Source of the DNA: Phaffia rhodozyma
Taxonomy: Eukaryota; Basidiomycota; Tremellomycetes; Cystofilobasidiales; Mrakiaceae
Assembly: GCA_014706385.1 (NCBI GenBank)
Contig: JACGZH010000006.1
Location: 1,711,001-1,775,000, forward strand
Reading direction: 5' to 3'
DNA: 64,000 nt
Shown here: positions 49,239-60,179 of the stretch, piece after piece
Position numbering within the stretch: position 1 is the stretch's first letter
Layout: each line of letters begins with the position of its first letter
The notes under the pieces: model-generated
Seen by the model: only the letters and a program-made list of their open reading frames with translations
Told to the model about the DNA's origin: nothing
Databases searched by the model: none
Position numbers and translations under genes: made by a program

Positions 49239-51304
49239 TCAATCTTCGTCTTCAGACTCAATCAACGACTCCCTCTCTCGTGGTTCTCCTTGTTCCCTAC
49301 CGATCTCTCGGACGCTTTCTCCTGTCCCTTCGGATAGATCCCATACGAGCACTCCAAACGAGGTACATACCAACAGACCGCCCGTCAGGATCGTCAGCGT
49401 TAGCTTTCAGAGAAACAATAATTCGATAATGAGAAAGAGAGAGAGAGAGAGTGCGTGCGTGTGTGTGCGCGTGTGTGTCAGTCGATGGAGGAAAACAAAA
49501 CGAAAACAAAACTAGAGCCAAAAACAGCAGACAGTGGCGTCTTGGTAGAACCAAGCCAAGCCAAGCCTGCCACCGCCGCCGCCACCGCTGCTGCACCACG
49601 ACTCACCGGATAGGAACCATCGGAAAAGATAGACTCAGACAGAGCGACGAGGATGATCGTCAGCAGGTTTCCTACCGAGGCTGTTTATCGTTCACACATC
49701 CCGATCCATCCCCCCCCCCCCCCAAAAAAAAAAAAGGCACACAGAAAGATGGAATGCGGCAAAGACGCGTTCGTCAACCAATCGATACACACGCAGAGAA
49801 GACAGGCAGAACCGACGGTTGGGGCCGTTCTGACGTACCTACGATCGGACCCCATAAACCCAAGAGGATCTGATCAGAAAGAAAGAGAGGGAAAGGAAAA
49901 AGAAGAAGAAAGAGAAAAAGCAAAGATGGACATCAGCAACTTTCTATCCAGGTCGAGGACGCTTTCCTTCTCACACAAGAAAGCAAGACAACACAAAACA
50001 ACAATAACAACAACTACTAACCATGAAAGATCCGTTGAAACCTATACCACCGAGGACGATCCCGACCAAGGTGAGCGAGGTGATCCAATCGGACGGAAGC
50101 TCGAATGGTTCCCACCCGAGCGCGTCAAACACGTAGAGGGGGATGGCGAGCACGGTAAGCGTCGTCAATCCGATCACCGACGTCAATAGGTTCGCATGTA
50201 GGGCGAACGGCAGACCGACCGTCCGCGGTCGACTGGACAGAGATGGAGGCGGGTCAGGCAGCGAACAGTATCTCTTGTAGAGGACCTGTCAAGAACAAAG
50301 AGGGAGAGGGAGAGAGAAAGGAAGAAGCAAGCAGGACCGACGGATTGTGCATATATCAGACATCCTTGTTTTCATATGATAGTAATAACAAAGACAGATA
50401 GAAGACCGACCTCGTAGAGTCCATAGCTCGCCGCTCCTCCTAGCGCCAGGAGGTCTCCCAAGAAACTAGCACCCAATTTTCTGTCCTTCGACCGTTCGTC
50501 CTCCTCTTGTCCGTCAGGCGAGGCCGCTCCGCCATAAGCGACCAGCGCGACACCCACGGTCGCCACCCCTACAGCCGTCACCTTCTTCAACTCCAGTGGC
50601 ACAGCGAGAAAGAGCACGGAGAACGCGTAGGCAAACAGAGCCGAGGTGTTGTAGATCGTGGTGATGCTAGTCATGCTAATTGGCCGTGGTAAGGAGTCGT
50701 TTGGAAAAGAAAAGAAAAGAAAAGAAAAGGTGTGAGCGCAACAGGCGCGACGTAGTCTGGACCAACCCACAGCCCCCCTTCACTCACCTAGTCAAGGGTA
50801 CACTCGCATACCAACAACCGGCAGGGATCGTCATCCCAGCGGTCAAACCGATAGAACTGATGGCCGCTTTAGCCCATGGCCAGCCCACACGTTTGGCAGC
50901 AAGCTCGGTCGAGGCCGACGTCCCATCCAGTTGATGTCTCACCTGAAACTTGAGCTCTCTCAAGATCAATCTTATCGGCACGGTCTCACCCGGCCACACA
51001 TATAGAAAGGCCAGGTGAAGAGGGAGAAGCAGGAGAAAGGACGAATGTGCACAGTAGAGTATAAAGTACGACTTCTGGTATTCTGTTCATCAAAAACACA
51101 TAGTTAAAAGAACACCGAAACAGAAGTCATATAAGATTCACAAACAGCCAGCGTAGACTCTACAGGTTGAAAGGACTGACCGAGCGTCGTCTGGAGGTAC
51201 TGGGCGAGTTGCGACTGGGCCGTGAACGAAACGAGGGAGACGACGAACAAAACAAGAGCTACCGTTCCACCCGGGATGACATGCGACGGTCTGTGTTGCA
51301 GCAT
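49239..51304 (-). CDS. SLC35F-like drug/metabolite superfamily transporter
   Basis: This is a ten-helix DMT-superfamily transporter. Relatives include human SLC35F3-F5 and yeast YML018C; the substrate is not readable. The first recognisable exon holds PGGTVALVLFVVSLVSFTAQSQLAQYLQ, then SYFILYCAHSSFLLLLPLHLAFLYVWPG. Next are AGMTIPAGCWYASVPLTRMTSITTIYNTSALFAYAFSVLFLAV (the 'TS..TI..TSALF' signature), TAVGVATVGVALVAYGG, GDLLALGGAASYGLYEVLYKRY, SLTLVGIVLGGIGFNGSFM, LLGLWGPIV, VGNLLTIILVAL and LTILTGGLLVCTSFGVLVW. The tail is acidic, ending ESEDED. The ATG at 51304 is the first in-frame Met; an upstream exon is possible, so the N-terminus is uncertain. An intron near 49710-49735 has a poly-C/poly-A run. 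Confidence 0.82.
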
Positions 51305-51785
51305 TGTCCCGATGATGGTCGAGAGCAGAGGACCATGGGGTGCGCATTCGGTACAAGATGTCCCAAAGGAGGATGGAGAGGATGGGCTCGGAGACGAGGA
51401 CTGCACAGCCACACAGACACGTGGCTCCTGGCAGCTCACGTGACCGACGCGTCAGCCACCTTTGTTGTTGTTTTTCCATTCCTCCCTCCTCCTTCTTCTG
51501 AGTTCTCTTACATCACCTCGACCTTCTTCTTGCTCTCCAGTGTTTCCGGCACAAGTCTTTATCAGTTCGCTTCCAGTCCAACTCACTCCGCTCTTTCTCC
51601 GTTGTTGTTCCCCGACTTTTGGCCGTTTTAATCTTCCTTGGCTTGCCCAATCCGCTCACTTATTCCTCCTCTTTCTTCAGTCCTTCTTTAATAATCCTCA
51701 CCAATCGTCAATCTTTTCGTTCTCTCGCTCTCTCCATCTAAATTATCATCAAGATCTACTAATCGTGTGCCTAATCGAATAATCC

Positions 51786-54258
51786 ATGTCATCCGTCATC
51801 TCGTCTACCTTGGCGTCTACTCGCCTGTCAACACTCGATCAGGTTCTTGCCAGTCTCGACGAATCAGACGCGCTCGATGAATCGTCCCTCATGATGAAGA
51901 AACGATCATTGACTAAGAGAGGTAGGCCACAGACACTTTCCATGTCTTTTGTCCATATCTCCCTACAGCATCCTTGCTCTCATATACACGCACGCGTGTC
52001 CGTGCTGCTTCGAGAAGGAAAGCTCTGAAACTATATCCGCAGAGGCAGAGGCAGAGGCAGATGAAAGGAGATCGCGTTCATCGTCGTCACACCGTCCTTC
52101 TGTCTCTTCGAGGGTCTCCTTCGTCGTCCTTCTTTATGTCACGTGTCCGACGCGTACTGACGATTGTTTCTCTTGTTTTCTTTGTTCTCTTCTCAACTCC
52201 TTCCTTCAAAGGTTGCACGACCGCTCAACTTTACCTCTCGCCTGAATCGTTATCTACGTTCGATGCTTCAAGCGGTCCGATAACTTTCAAATGGGACAAG
52301 ACCTGCATCTCGAGTTCCAAGATCAATCTCAAACTTTTCGCGCCCAACTCTGCAGACCCCACCATCAAAGTACGTGCTATCTTTTCATTAAGCTGCAGAC
52401 ATCTCGTCCAGAGTGAAACTCAATCAGTTTGCATTCAAATCGACCTTTACATTGTGTTTCACAAGATTTGGGAATCGATCGATGCCTCCACCGGCTCGCT
52501 CTCCGAGGAACTCCTTCCTAGGTGGTACGTCGTGAACTGCCTGTTTTGACAAATAGAAAGCTGAGCACATGAGCCAAACCTACGTGTCCGGGACACTTAC
52601 CAGCTCTTTTACTGTTCAATCTCTGTCCAAAACACACACACACAGGTGGAATTCGACTACGTCCATTGGCATGCAGATCATCATCTCGCCCTCCGGCTCG
52701 CTGATCGACAGTGTCTTTAGTTCCTTACCTGTTGGTCCGCAATTCACTGTGACCTACCCAGAATCAGCACTGGTGACTACAACGGTTGGAGGAAGTACCG
52801 TGGCTGCCCCAGCGGCTAACACTGGTTAGTTTCATGACTTACATTTTCACCAAAATGAATACTCCGTTACTCATGTACTTTTCTTTTCTTTTCTTTTCTT
52901 TTGTAATTCAATCTTCTATTCCCTCTCTCCAGCCATCTCGGATCCAGTCGTCGTTAAGATCGGCACTGGCTCGGGTTCCCTTCCTGCCGGTAGTATCTTT
53001 GCGGCTGTGTTCTTCCCCATCGTGGTCATTGTGGCCGGTATCTTTATCTACGTCAGATGGACGAGGGCGAAACAAGCAAAGAAGAGACAGAGATGGTCTC
53101 AAGCAATCGGTTCGTACATAGTTTCTCTAGCTTCTTCTCCTCTTGCGCCTCGTATTCCATCACTGACCGGAGGGCACCTGATCGTCTATCCTCTTCTTTT
53201 CCTGCCTTTCCTCGCGTCTCATCTCTTAAAAAAACAGACAACAGGATGGTAAGTCAACTCTGCCTTTGTTACCTTTCCAATACACTACTAGGCAGATCTG
53301 ACCGTCTTAAACTCATGGCATACGCTTCTTGTAGTCGGTTCTTTCCAACGCATGGCAACCTGGGACCGGACAGGGCGAGTCTCCTCGAAAATCCGAAGCA
53401 TTCTCTCAAAACAGACGGACAGTCATGTCGACCTACTCCAACCATGCCGGGTTCGGTACCCACCAGGCCGGTCAACCGGATATGTCCGAGATCGATCCTG
53501 CTTCCTTCGCCCGACCACGAACAATGTTCACCGACGCCGAACGAAATAGTCGAGCCGTGTCGTTTGCCGAGCCGGGGGCTCGTTCGTCAACCGATCAAAA
53601 CCGGGCGACGCACTACTCGAGCCGAACCCAAGGTTCGATATATTCCCGTCGATCAGACCCACATGAAGTCCCCACGCAAGCACACCATGCCTCTGGACAT
53701 GCCAAATCAAAGTCCTCGCTCTCGGGTATTCTCCGACCAAGAGTCGACATGGGCAACCACTCGGAAGCTAGACGAGGGAACAGTCTGGAACTCTCGACCA
53801 GCCCGAGTCAAACGTCCGGTCCCTGGGTCCTCGGCGTCGACGAGGTCGACCGGTTCGGACAACAAAGAGGACAGGATGTTATTTCAGAGGATCAAGAAAA
53901 TCTGCGGGACGTGCCCGAGTCAAATGTGAACCCGTCGAAGAACCAGCTGCCAAGGCTTCAGATCCCTTCCAAAGCAGCCAACCCTACTATCCTGTCGCCT
54001 TCACTCACTCCGACAAGCGCTTGTTTCCCTGGGCCCCCTCCGGCGGTGTCGATCGACCCATCGTCGGCATCACCAATGTCGCCAGATGATATGCTCAAGG
54101 CCTATGCCGCCGCCAGGAACCGATCTGCCAGTGTCAGCCAAGGCCAACCGAGCGTAGGCCAGGCATGGGAAGAAGCTGACAGGAGGAGCGTCGTCGGAGA
54201 GAACAACCCGTTCAGAGCTAGTATGGTTGGGTCGGATTCAGAGTTCGGATCAAAGTAA
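51786..54258 (+). CDS. Conserved basidiomycete-type single-pass membrane protein, function unknown
   Basis: A luminal or extracellular domain carries CTTAQLYLSPESLSTFDASSGPITFKWDKTCISSS, WESIDASTG and WWNSTTSIGMQIIISPSG. It leads to one membrane helix (GSIFAAVFFPIVVIVAGIFIYV), a juxtamembrane RWTRAKQAKKRQRWSQAIDNRMS, and a long Ser/Pro-rich cytoplasmic tail ending at 54258. The layout resembles unnamed fungal membrane proteins with an 'RWSQALDKRMS' stretch after the helix, and loosely the Psg1 type; no function is known to me. The start is unsure. The ATG at 51786 opens a short hydrophilic exon, while an ATG at 52136, in frame with GCTTAQLY, would give a signal-peptide-like MSRVRRVLTIVSLVFFVLF. 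Intron 3 ends in (CA)nG at the acceptor. Confidence 0.7.
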
Positions 54259-54979
54259 CGTGGGCGGCATCTGGACTCCCTCTTCCTTTTTTTCTTTTCT
54301 GGTCTCAACGATTTGTCTATCGTACCTCACAAGTCACTCACAGCCTTATCGCTCTAACCTGTAAATTCTTTCCCTTTATACCCCCCCCCCCCCCTTTTCC
54401 TTCGCTTCAATCATTAAGTTCGATCCCCTTGTCAAACCATGGCGAGTTTCGTGAGGACACTCTGTCTTTCGCTTCCTCTGTGTTCTCAAACCACTCGTCT
54501 TCTCTTTCTTCCTTCGTTCCATCCCTCGTGTTTTATAATTAAACCTATTCGCCATGTGCCCGATCTCCCTTTTCTTTTGCTGCCAGGGATTCTGCTTGAT
54601 CCTCGTCCAGAACTCGTCTGTTCTTTAATTTACATATACCCTTGCGATCCGTTCTTGTCATTATCACTGTCTGTACTGTTTCGATTTTTTTCCTCCCTCT
54701 TTCGCTCGTCGCATCACAATAACATGAAGCTTGTTCAATCCTTCTTGTCTTGAAAGAAAACGAGAAAGACAGAACAGGAACTTTTGACTCGTTGATCCCT
54801 CTCTTTCGCCCATGTTGAAGAATGGCAAAACACTAGTCTGCACACTGAGACCCTCCAATGGCTGAAGTCTTAAGACGAACGAGGCTATGTCGACCAACCC
54901 CAGCCGAGAGCAGAAGACAAGATCAACCCTAATATGAAGCAACGAAAAAGGGTATATTCATCGAAAGGAACAAAAGAAT
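54259..54979. other. Intergenic, C-run and CT-rich tract
   Basis: This is the 3' region of the membrane protein gene. It includes a C14 run (about 54381-54394) and a CT-rich stretch to 54760. No gene was recognised until the tRNA at 54980. Confidence 0.4.
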
Positions 54980-55072
54980 GACCGTAGGGTGAATTGAACA
55001 CCCGTCGTCCGCGACTCTGCGTTTCGGTTGAAGAACCACAAGCGGAAGTACTAACCACTATACTATACGATC
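54980..55072 (-). tRNA. tRNA-His (GTG) with a ~22-nt intron
   Basis: Read on the minus strand, the 7-bp acceptor arms GATCGTA and TACGGTC pair (one G-T). The D arm is GTATAGTGGTTAGTAC, as in fungal tRNA-His. The anticodon stem TCCGC/GCGGA encloses TTGTGG, and the T arm is GGGTG-TTCAATT-CACCC. The anticodon is GTG (His). About 22 extra bases after position 37 are the expected place for a nuclear tRNA intron. A T-rich stretch (TTCTTTTG) follows downstream as a Pol III stop. The mature length of about 71 nt fits. It could be confused with tRNA-Asp, but the anticodon loop reads GTG. Confidence 0.9.
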
Positions 55073-55472
55073 TTGATGTTCCATTGCCAAGGTTGATTGG
55101 ATATGTTGCAAACGTTGAGCAATTTTTCATTAATTCTTGATTTTGGAATTTTTAGCCGTGATTTGCCTTTTCCTTTAAGGCAACACCCTCAGATTTCCTT
55201 TTTACGCGGAGTCCCAAGATTGTCTCTCCGAAAAGCTACAAAACTCATAGGTATCTAGCGCTTCTCTTTTATTTCTCAATCTATCGAATACCTGACTTGC
55301 TAAATTTCGTTCTTCTCTAGTCGACTTCGCTGGCTCAGTTCCGCCGAGAAATGAATATAGAGATGAACATAAGTCTGAGAGTAGAGATTGATACAAAAGA
55401 TCGAGTTTTATGGATAAAGTAAAGTAATGAATTAATTAGTCAAACGAATCCCCGTCAACAGCCAGCCGCTCT
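55073..55472. other. Spacer between tRNA-His and the phosphatase gene
   Basis: This 400-bp region holds the tRNA 5' flank and the phosphatase 3' UTR. The piece from about 55315 to 55350 resembles 58210-58250 downstream of the NUP fragment (both contain GCTGGCTCAGTTC/CCGGCTCAATTC-like sequence). Nothing else was identified. Confidence 0.35.
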
Positions 55473-57467
55473 TTACGAAGAGGGGGCAAGACCGTTGTAG
55501 TCAACACCAGCCGTGGCGGTGTAGTTTCCGTGGCAAGCATGGGTGAAGTCAATCTCCTCGATTCGGTTCTTGAGGGAGGTCAAGACAGTGTCGAAAGCAC
55601 AGAGACCGTCAGCGTTGTACTCGCATCCGGCGTAGGTTCCGTTGAGAGGAAGGACGGCGTCGTTACTGTCGACGAAAAGAAATATTAAACATCGGTGAGC
55701 TGAGGAATTCTTAAGAAACGCTCGAGACCAGACAAGAACAAAGCTGAACTTACACCATGAACCTGATCTGTTTCGAGGGGGTAAGGTCGGAGCATTCCAA
55801 GACTTGGATGGTGAAGTGAGTTCCGAAGGGGACAACCTGACTGGCCTTGAACTGACTCTTGGTCGACCTCTCGGTCAGGGGGAGAGGACCACCAGCGAAC
55901 AAGGCAGAAAGGTTGAAAGCGGTGAGGGTGTCGAGAACGACGACCTCGTGAGTAGCATCAGCGTAGATGGACTGGTGAAGGGGGAAAGTCTCGGGGTTAA
56001 GGTCAAGGGTGGTGTTGACAGTGGAATCGGCGTTGGCGAGCAAGTCAGACGAGGCCTCGAATCGGGCGACGAACTCCTGGAGGTAACCGAGACCCTGGGC
56101 GGCAGCGACAGGGGATCCGACTCCGTTGTTGTAGTAGAAAGAAAGATCGTAGTAGTACTCGTAGTTCTTGAAGTCCTCAGCGGTGAAGAGCTTGCAGAAT
56201 GAAGAGTAACCCAAGGCATCAGTCTCGTAGGAGCAAAGCTGCAACATGGAGAGGATGGTGGTGGGGGTGATAGTCAAGCCGGTGACGAGCTTCTGGACTC
56301 GGGCGGCGGTGGCATTGAAGGCAGTGGTGGCGAAGGCATTGGCAGCGGTGGAGCCGATGGAACCATACTTGGCAAGGTTGGCGTTAGGACACATCTATGG
56401 GATGCGTGAACGACCAAGAAGGATATGAGTAAAATGTAGCAAAGAACAAAGGGTAAAGTCAAGATACTCGCACTAACCTCGTAAGGAGCACCGGTGTTGT
56501 TGAAACCAAGGGCCTCAACGACGATCTCAATGTTCACCTCCTCGAGGTACTCGGGAACTCCGAAGAATCCGGCGGCGAAGCTGGCGAGAAGTTGAACCTA
56601 TCAGCATGGATCGTTTGTTAATAAGAATAGATAGATACCACCTACTTCTCGGCGGTCTTGACCATTCGATCCTGTGACTGCGTTCGGAAAACGGGCAAAG
56701 TACCCTGCTCGGTGAAGTTGTTGAGCAGGTGTCCGTACTGCTGCCTCATGGCGACACCGAGCTCGAAGTTCTGAAGTCGGCCGAAGGGGGTGAGAAGTTC
56801 GGCACCAAGCTTGTAGGTCCAGGTGTTAAGGAACTCAAGATCACCAGTGGCGGAGAACCCACCGTGAGCGGTCTGGTTGGCCACGGTGGCGGCAAAGGCG
56901 TAAGGGAGGGCTCCAGTGGTCGGGTACCTGGCACCGTGTCGGTAGAGAAGGTGAACCTGAGTGACCGAGCAGCTCTCGGGCATCAACGGGTTGGCCTCTG
57001 GGAGACCGTACGCGCTGGACTGAACAGAGTACCAGGGAGCGAGGTTACCCCAGTACTTGAAGATGTCGAACTCGGTCGTTTGGTTGACATCAGAGGGCTT
57101 GTCCGCCACGAGGGGGTAGTGATGAGTCTGCTGGTCGTTGTAGGCGTAAGCAGCAGCGGTCTGGATCGCGGCGGGCTCAACTCCGGTAGCAGTCACTCCA
57201 GGGAAGCCAATAACAGGCTCGGAGGGGAACAAGGTCGGGTTGACAGTGGCTGTTGGGCCGAAAGCAGGATGAGTATGTTATCGACGCGTTCGTGCGTTAA
57301 CAGCTGATGAAGAGAAGCTCACCAGAAGGAGGAGGGAAGATATCCGAGGTGTGGGAGCCGACGAAGGATGCAGCAACGGTGGCAGAGGGAGCCACAGAGG
57401 CTCTCTGACCCAAAGGTCCGGCAGCGGCGAGGATGGGAAGAAGGGAGGCGAGAACGACAGCGTTCAT
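55473..57467 (-). CDS. Secreted histidine acid phosphatase (phytase/PHO5 type)
   Basis: This is a histidine-acid phosphatase, probably extracellular, releasing phosphate from phytate or other monoesters. Five exons (57467-57323, 57249-56646, 56580-56478, 56394-55754, 55665-55473) give 561 residues. A signal peptide is visible (MNAVVLASLLPILAAA). The catalytic motif RHGARYP is at 152-158, preceded by the family's SVTQVHLLY. The expected proton-donor pair, normally His-Asp, reads His-Glu here (433-434, in ADATHEVVVL). Several NxT/NxS sequons and Cys residues suggest glycosylation and disulfides. It lies next to the subtelomeric region, where fungi often keep nutrient-scavenging genes. Whether it prefers phytate cannot be told from the sequence. 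Confidence 0.9.
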
Positions 57468-58369
57468 GTCTGTAGTTTTTGTTGTAAGAAAGACTTGCGA
57501 CGGAAGATGAGCAGAGTGAGGAAAGAGAAACGGATAGCAGGAATGGAATTAACTAAAGGGTTTTTATAATACTCACCTGAGCGGTCGATCAAGAATATTG
57601 CAAGGGATTGAATTTTTTCCTTTCTGTTCGGAAAGGCTCAAACATGATCATCGTCCGTCCGATAGTCTTTGCTCAAACAACGTTCGTCTGAGCGAGATCA
57701 TAGATCTCGGAGGGGCGAGGGAGACTGAGAGATGTGATCGGTGTGATCGGAAGATGAAGAGACGTTTGGGGTAAGCTGAAAGCTGATCCGGAGAAATGGT
57801 CGCTCGACAGGATCGGAGACGTCCGTGAAGTCGAACGTGCCGGGGAAGGCACAAACCGGCGGGGCACTCTAAAATATCTTGCGATCACCCCCTCACGAAC
57901 ATATATTGGTTTATTATTAGACATGGTGATTAATCCAACGTGAAGAATCCCGCAGTTACAGCTCTACCACGCGCCAGAGGTTGTAAAAATAGACACAGGC
58001 ATGAGGAATTCCACATTCGTCAGGTGAGCCCAAGGTTCACGTTCGTGCTCTGTGTGTGTGTGTGTGTGTGTGCCATAGTCTACTCATATCTGATACCATC
58101 AATCGGTGGTGGGTGACCTGGATAGATGAGAACGAAGGAGGGTTTGTATGCTTTCATATGTGTGTATCTATGTGCATATGTGTATGTATACTAGGAACTT
58201 GAAACATGTTTAAACCTTTCCTCTTCTTCAGCCGAATTTACCGGCTCAATTCTGCCAAGCATTCTGAATAGGAATGAATATGACATGTAGATTCTTGAGA
58301 ACAGACTACATACGGTCCAACGTTCCCCAAGGCCGGCAAAGTTTCCGTCATTGATTGCTGTTACAGTGT
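57468..58369. other. Intergenic between the phosphatase and the NUP gene fragment
   Basis: Promoter and leader of the phosphatase (57468-57650), then sequence without a convincing gene. A (GT)n of about 20 bp lies at 58051-58071, and ATATGTGTATGTAT-type repeats at 58155-58195. The short minus-strand frame 57648-57924 lacks protein character. Confidence 0.4.
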
Positions 58370-59458
58370 CTACCTTCTCTTGGCAAACATCGAGGCCTTC
58401 CCCTGCATCGATCTCTTTCGGTAAGTGTACGTCTCGGGGATGTCCAGACTCTGGATATCGTCGGCAGTGGTGGTGAAGTTTGCCTGTGGCGCGATTCCTT
58501 CGAGATAGAGATCGTCCCACTCCTGAATGATGCTGTCGATCACCGGCTTACCGGCAACGTAGATATGCTCCAGCGCAATCTCGAACCCGCCCTGATCGGC
58601 AGTGAAGCTGGTGTACTCGTCTACACCGGGAGGTGCTCGGTCAAGGTCGGAGGCAGTTCGCATGATGATGATTCGAGAAAAGTCAACAAGTCCAGCCCGA
58701 GCGGCTCGGATAAGAGACTCGAGTGTCGCATTATCCTCCTGGGCAGTCGTGCAATAATCGGATCCCGCTCCCTTTCCGCCAGTAAAGATCTTTGTGACGT
58801 TCGCAAAGACCTCGCCGAGGAGCGAGCCGAAGAAGTAGACGTCACTCGTGGTGACAGTTCCTTGGACAACCTGTCACAATCATCACAGGTTAGTCGATTT
58901 TCTTGCGATTCATTTCCACTCTCGTTCAACCTGGTCCCTTCACTTACCGAAGGAGGTTCGCTGACAGGCGCGTAACCATAGAGAGCTCTGTAGGCAGCGA
59001 CGTCGGTACTGTCGTTCAGCACGACGTTTTTCGTGACGTTCAACACCTTATCAAGCAGGTTGGTATTGACTTCAAACACCTCGGTTCCATAGATATTTCC
59101 TGCAGGCTCGCCCGGCGCAGAAGAACCCTGTAAAGAGAAGCGATGCAAACGAAGAGAACTGTTAGACTTGAAACATACACAGTCTGATCCGAAGACTAGA
59201 AATTATATATACCTGCAAGAAGTATCCGGTAGAGAAGTTTTCGGGCTTCTGTTTGGCGTCGACCTCATAGGACAGGGCAACCTGGACGGTAAACCTGGCA
59301 AAGTTGACACTTCCCAACGTACCACAATGAGGTGTGATACCGGCAATGCCACCGATAAAGAAGTACGTGGTTTTCAAGTCGAACATTGGGTTCAGCACCA
59401 AGGCCATAATCGTCGACGCAGCGTTAATCTCGGATTCGCCGGTAGTGATATGGCTTAT
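58370..59458 (-). pseudogene. Purine nucleoside permease (NUP family), 5'-truncated
   Basis: Three exons remain (about 59458-59213, 59127-58948, 58870-58370). They read ITTGESEINAASTIMALVLNP, TYFFIGGIAGITPHCGTLGSVNFARFTVQVALSYEVDAKQKPENFSTGYF, NLLDKVLNVTKNVVL, TTSDVYFFGSLLGEVFANV, DYCTTAQEDNATLESLIRAARAG, IMRTASDLDRAPPGVDEY and GKPVIDSIIQEWDDLYLEGI. This matches the NUP family of nucleoside uptake proteins from its central TGEgEINAA block to the C-terminus. About 100 N-terminal residues, including the signal peptide, are missing. No exon for them could be found upstream, where sequence turns into GGGTTAGGG and polypurine repeats. The retained introns and frame are intact, so truncation looks recent. 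A distant upstream exon is the alternative, but an unusually long intron would be required. Confidence 0.75.
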
Positions 59459-59467
59459 GGGTTAGGG
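59459..59467 (+). repeat. Telomere-like GGGTTAGGG at the NUP break point
   Basis: This is 1.5 units of the TTAGGG telomere repeat, G-rich on the + strand. That is the orientation expected for a right chromosome end. It sits exactly where similarity of the NUP gene stops. Confidence 0.6.
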
Positions 59468-60170
59468 TCTTAGATTCATAGATAGTTCTTTTAGCAAGGT
59501 CTGGTTGTAGCGAGCAGGAAGAAGAAAGAAAGAGGACCGACAGGTGTAGGAGGTGTACGCTAAGGGGAGGTAGGAGGAAGAGGGGAAGAAGTAGAAATGG
59601 AAGTAGAAGTAAAGGAAGAAATAGAGAAAGAGGTAAAGAATAAAGTAGGATAAAATGAAGAAGAAGGAAGTAAAGAGATCGAAACAGAAGTAGAAACAGA
59701 AGTAGAAGTAGAAAGAGAGAAATAGAGTAAGATGGAAGGAAACAAGATAAGACGAAAAGAAAACGAGATAAGATGGAAAGGAAAGAAGATAAGATAGAAA
59801 GAAAGAAAAGAAAAGAAAAGAAAAGAAAAGAAGATGGTAGGAATAAAGCAGAGTAAAAGTAAAAGTGAAATAAAGTAAAATGAAGAAGCGAGGAATAAAG
59901 AAGATAGAAATAAAGAAGCGAAAAGAAACAAAGTCAAGTGAAACAAAGTGGAATAAAGTAAAGTAAAGGCAAGTAAAGTAAAGGCAAGTAAAGTAAAGGC
60001 AAGTAAAGTAAAGGCAAGTAAAGTAAAGGCAAGTAAAGTAAAGGCAAGTAAAGTAAAGGCAAGTAAAGTAAAGGCAAGTAAAGTAAAGGCAAGTAGAGTC
60101 AAATGAAGTAAGAAGGAAAGAAAGAAGAAGGAAAGAAGAAAGAGAAAGAGATGCAAACTGCAAGTTGATC
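59468..60170. repeat. Polypurine tract with GAAA/GTAAA repeats
   Basis: About 0.7 kb in which the + strand is almost entirely A and G with scattered T. It is built from degenerate GAAGTAGAAA, GATAAGATGGAAAG and (GAAAA)n units. The minus-strand open frames here are translations of this repeat and are not genes. Confidence 0.85.
59965..60094. repeat. 15-bp tandem repeat (AAGTAAAGTAAAGGC)n
   Basis: About nine near-perfect head-to-tail copies of a 15-base unit lie inside the polypurine tract. They sit about 190 bp from the stop codon of the reverse transcriptase ORF, on its 3' side. Confidence 0.92.
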
Positions 60171-60179
60171 ATCGACCAC

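Noticed and set aside
57930..57985. tRNA-like minus-strand stretch with GTGGTAGAGC
   Set aside because: It resembles a D arm, but no acceptor pairing or T arm could be matched.
59462..60172. A 236-codon minus-strand frame rich in Phe, Leu and Ser
   Set aside because: It is the reading of a polypurine tract and its 15-bp repeat, not a membrane protein.
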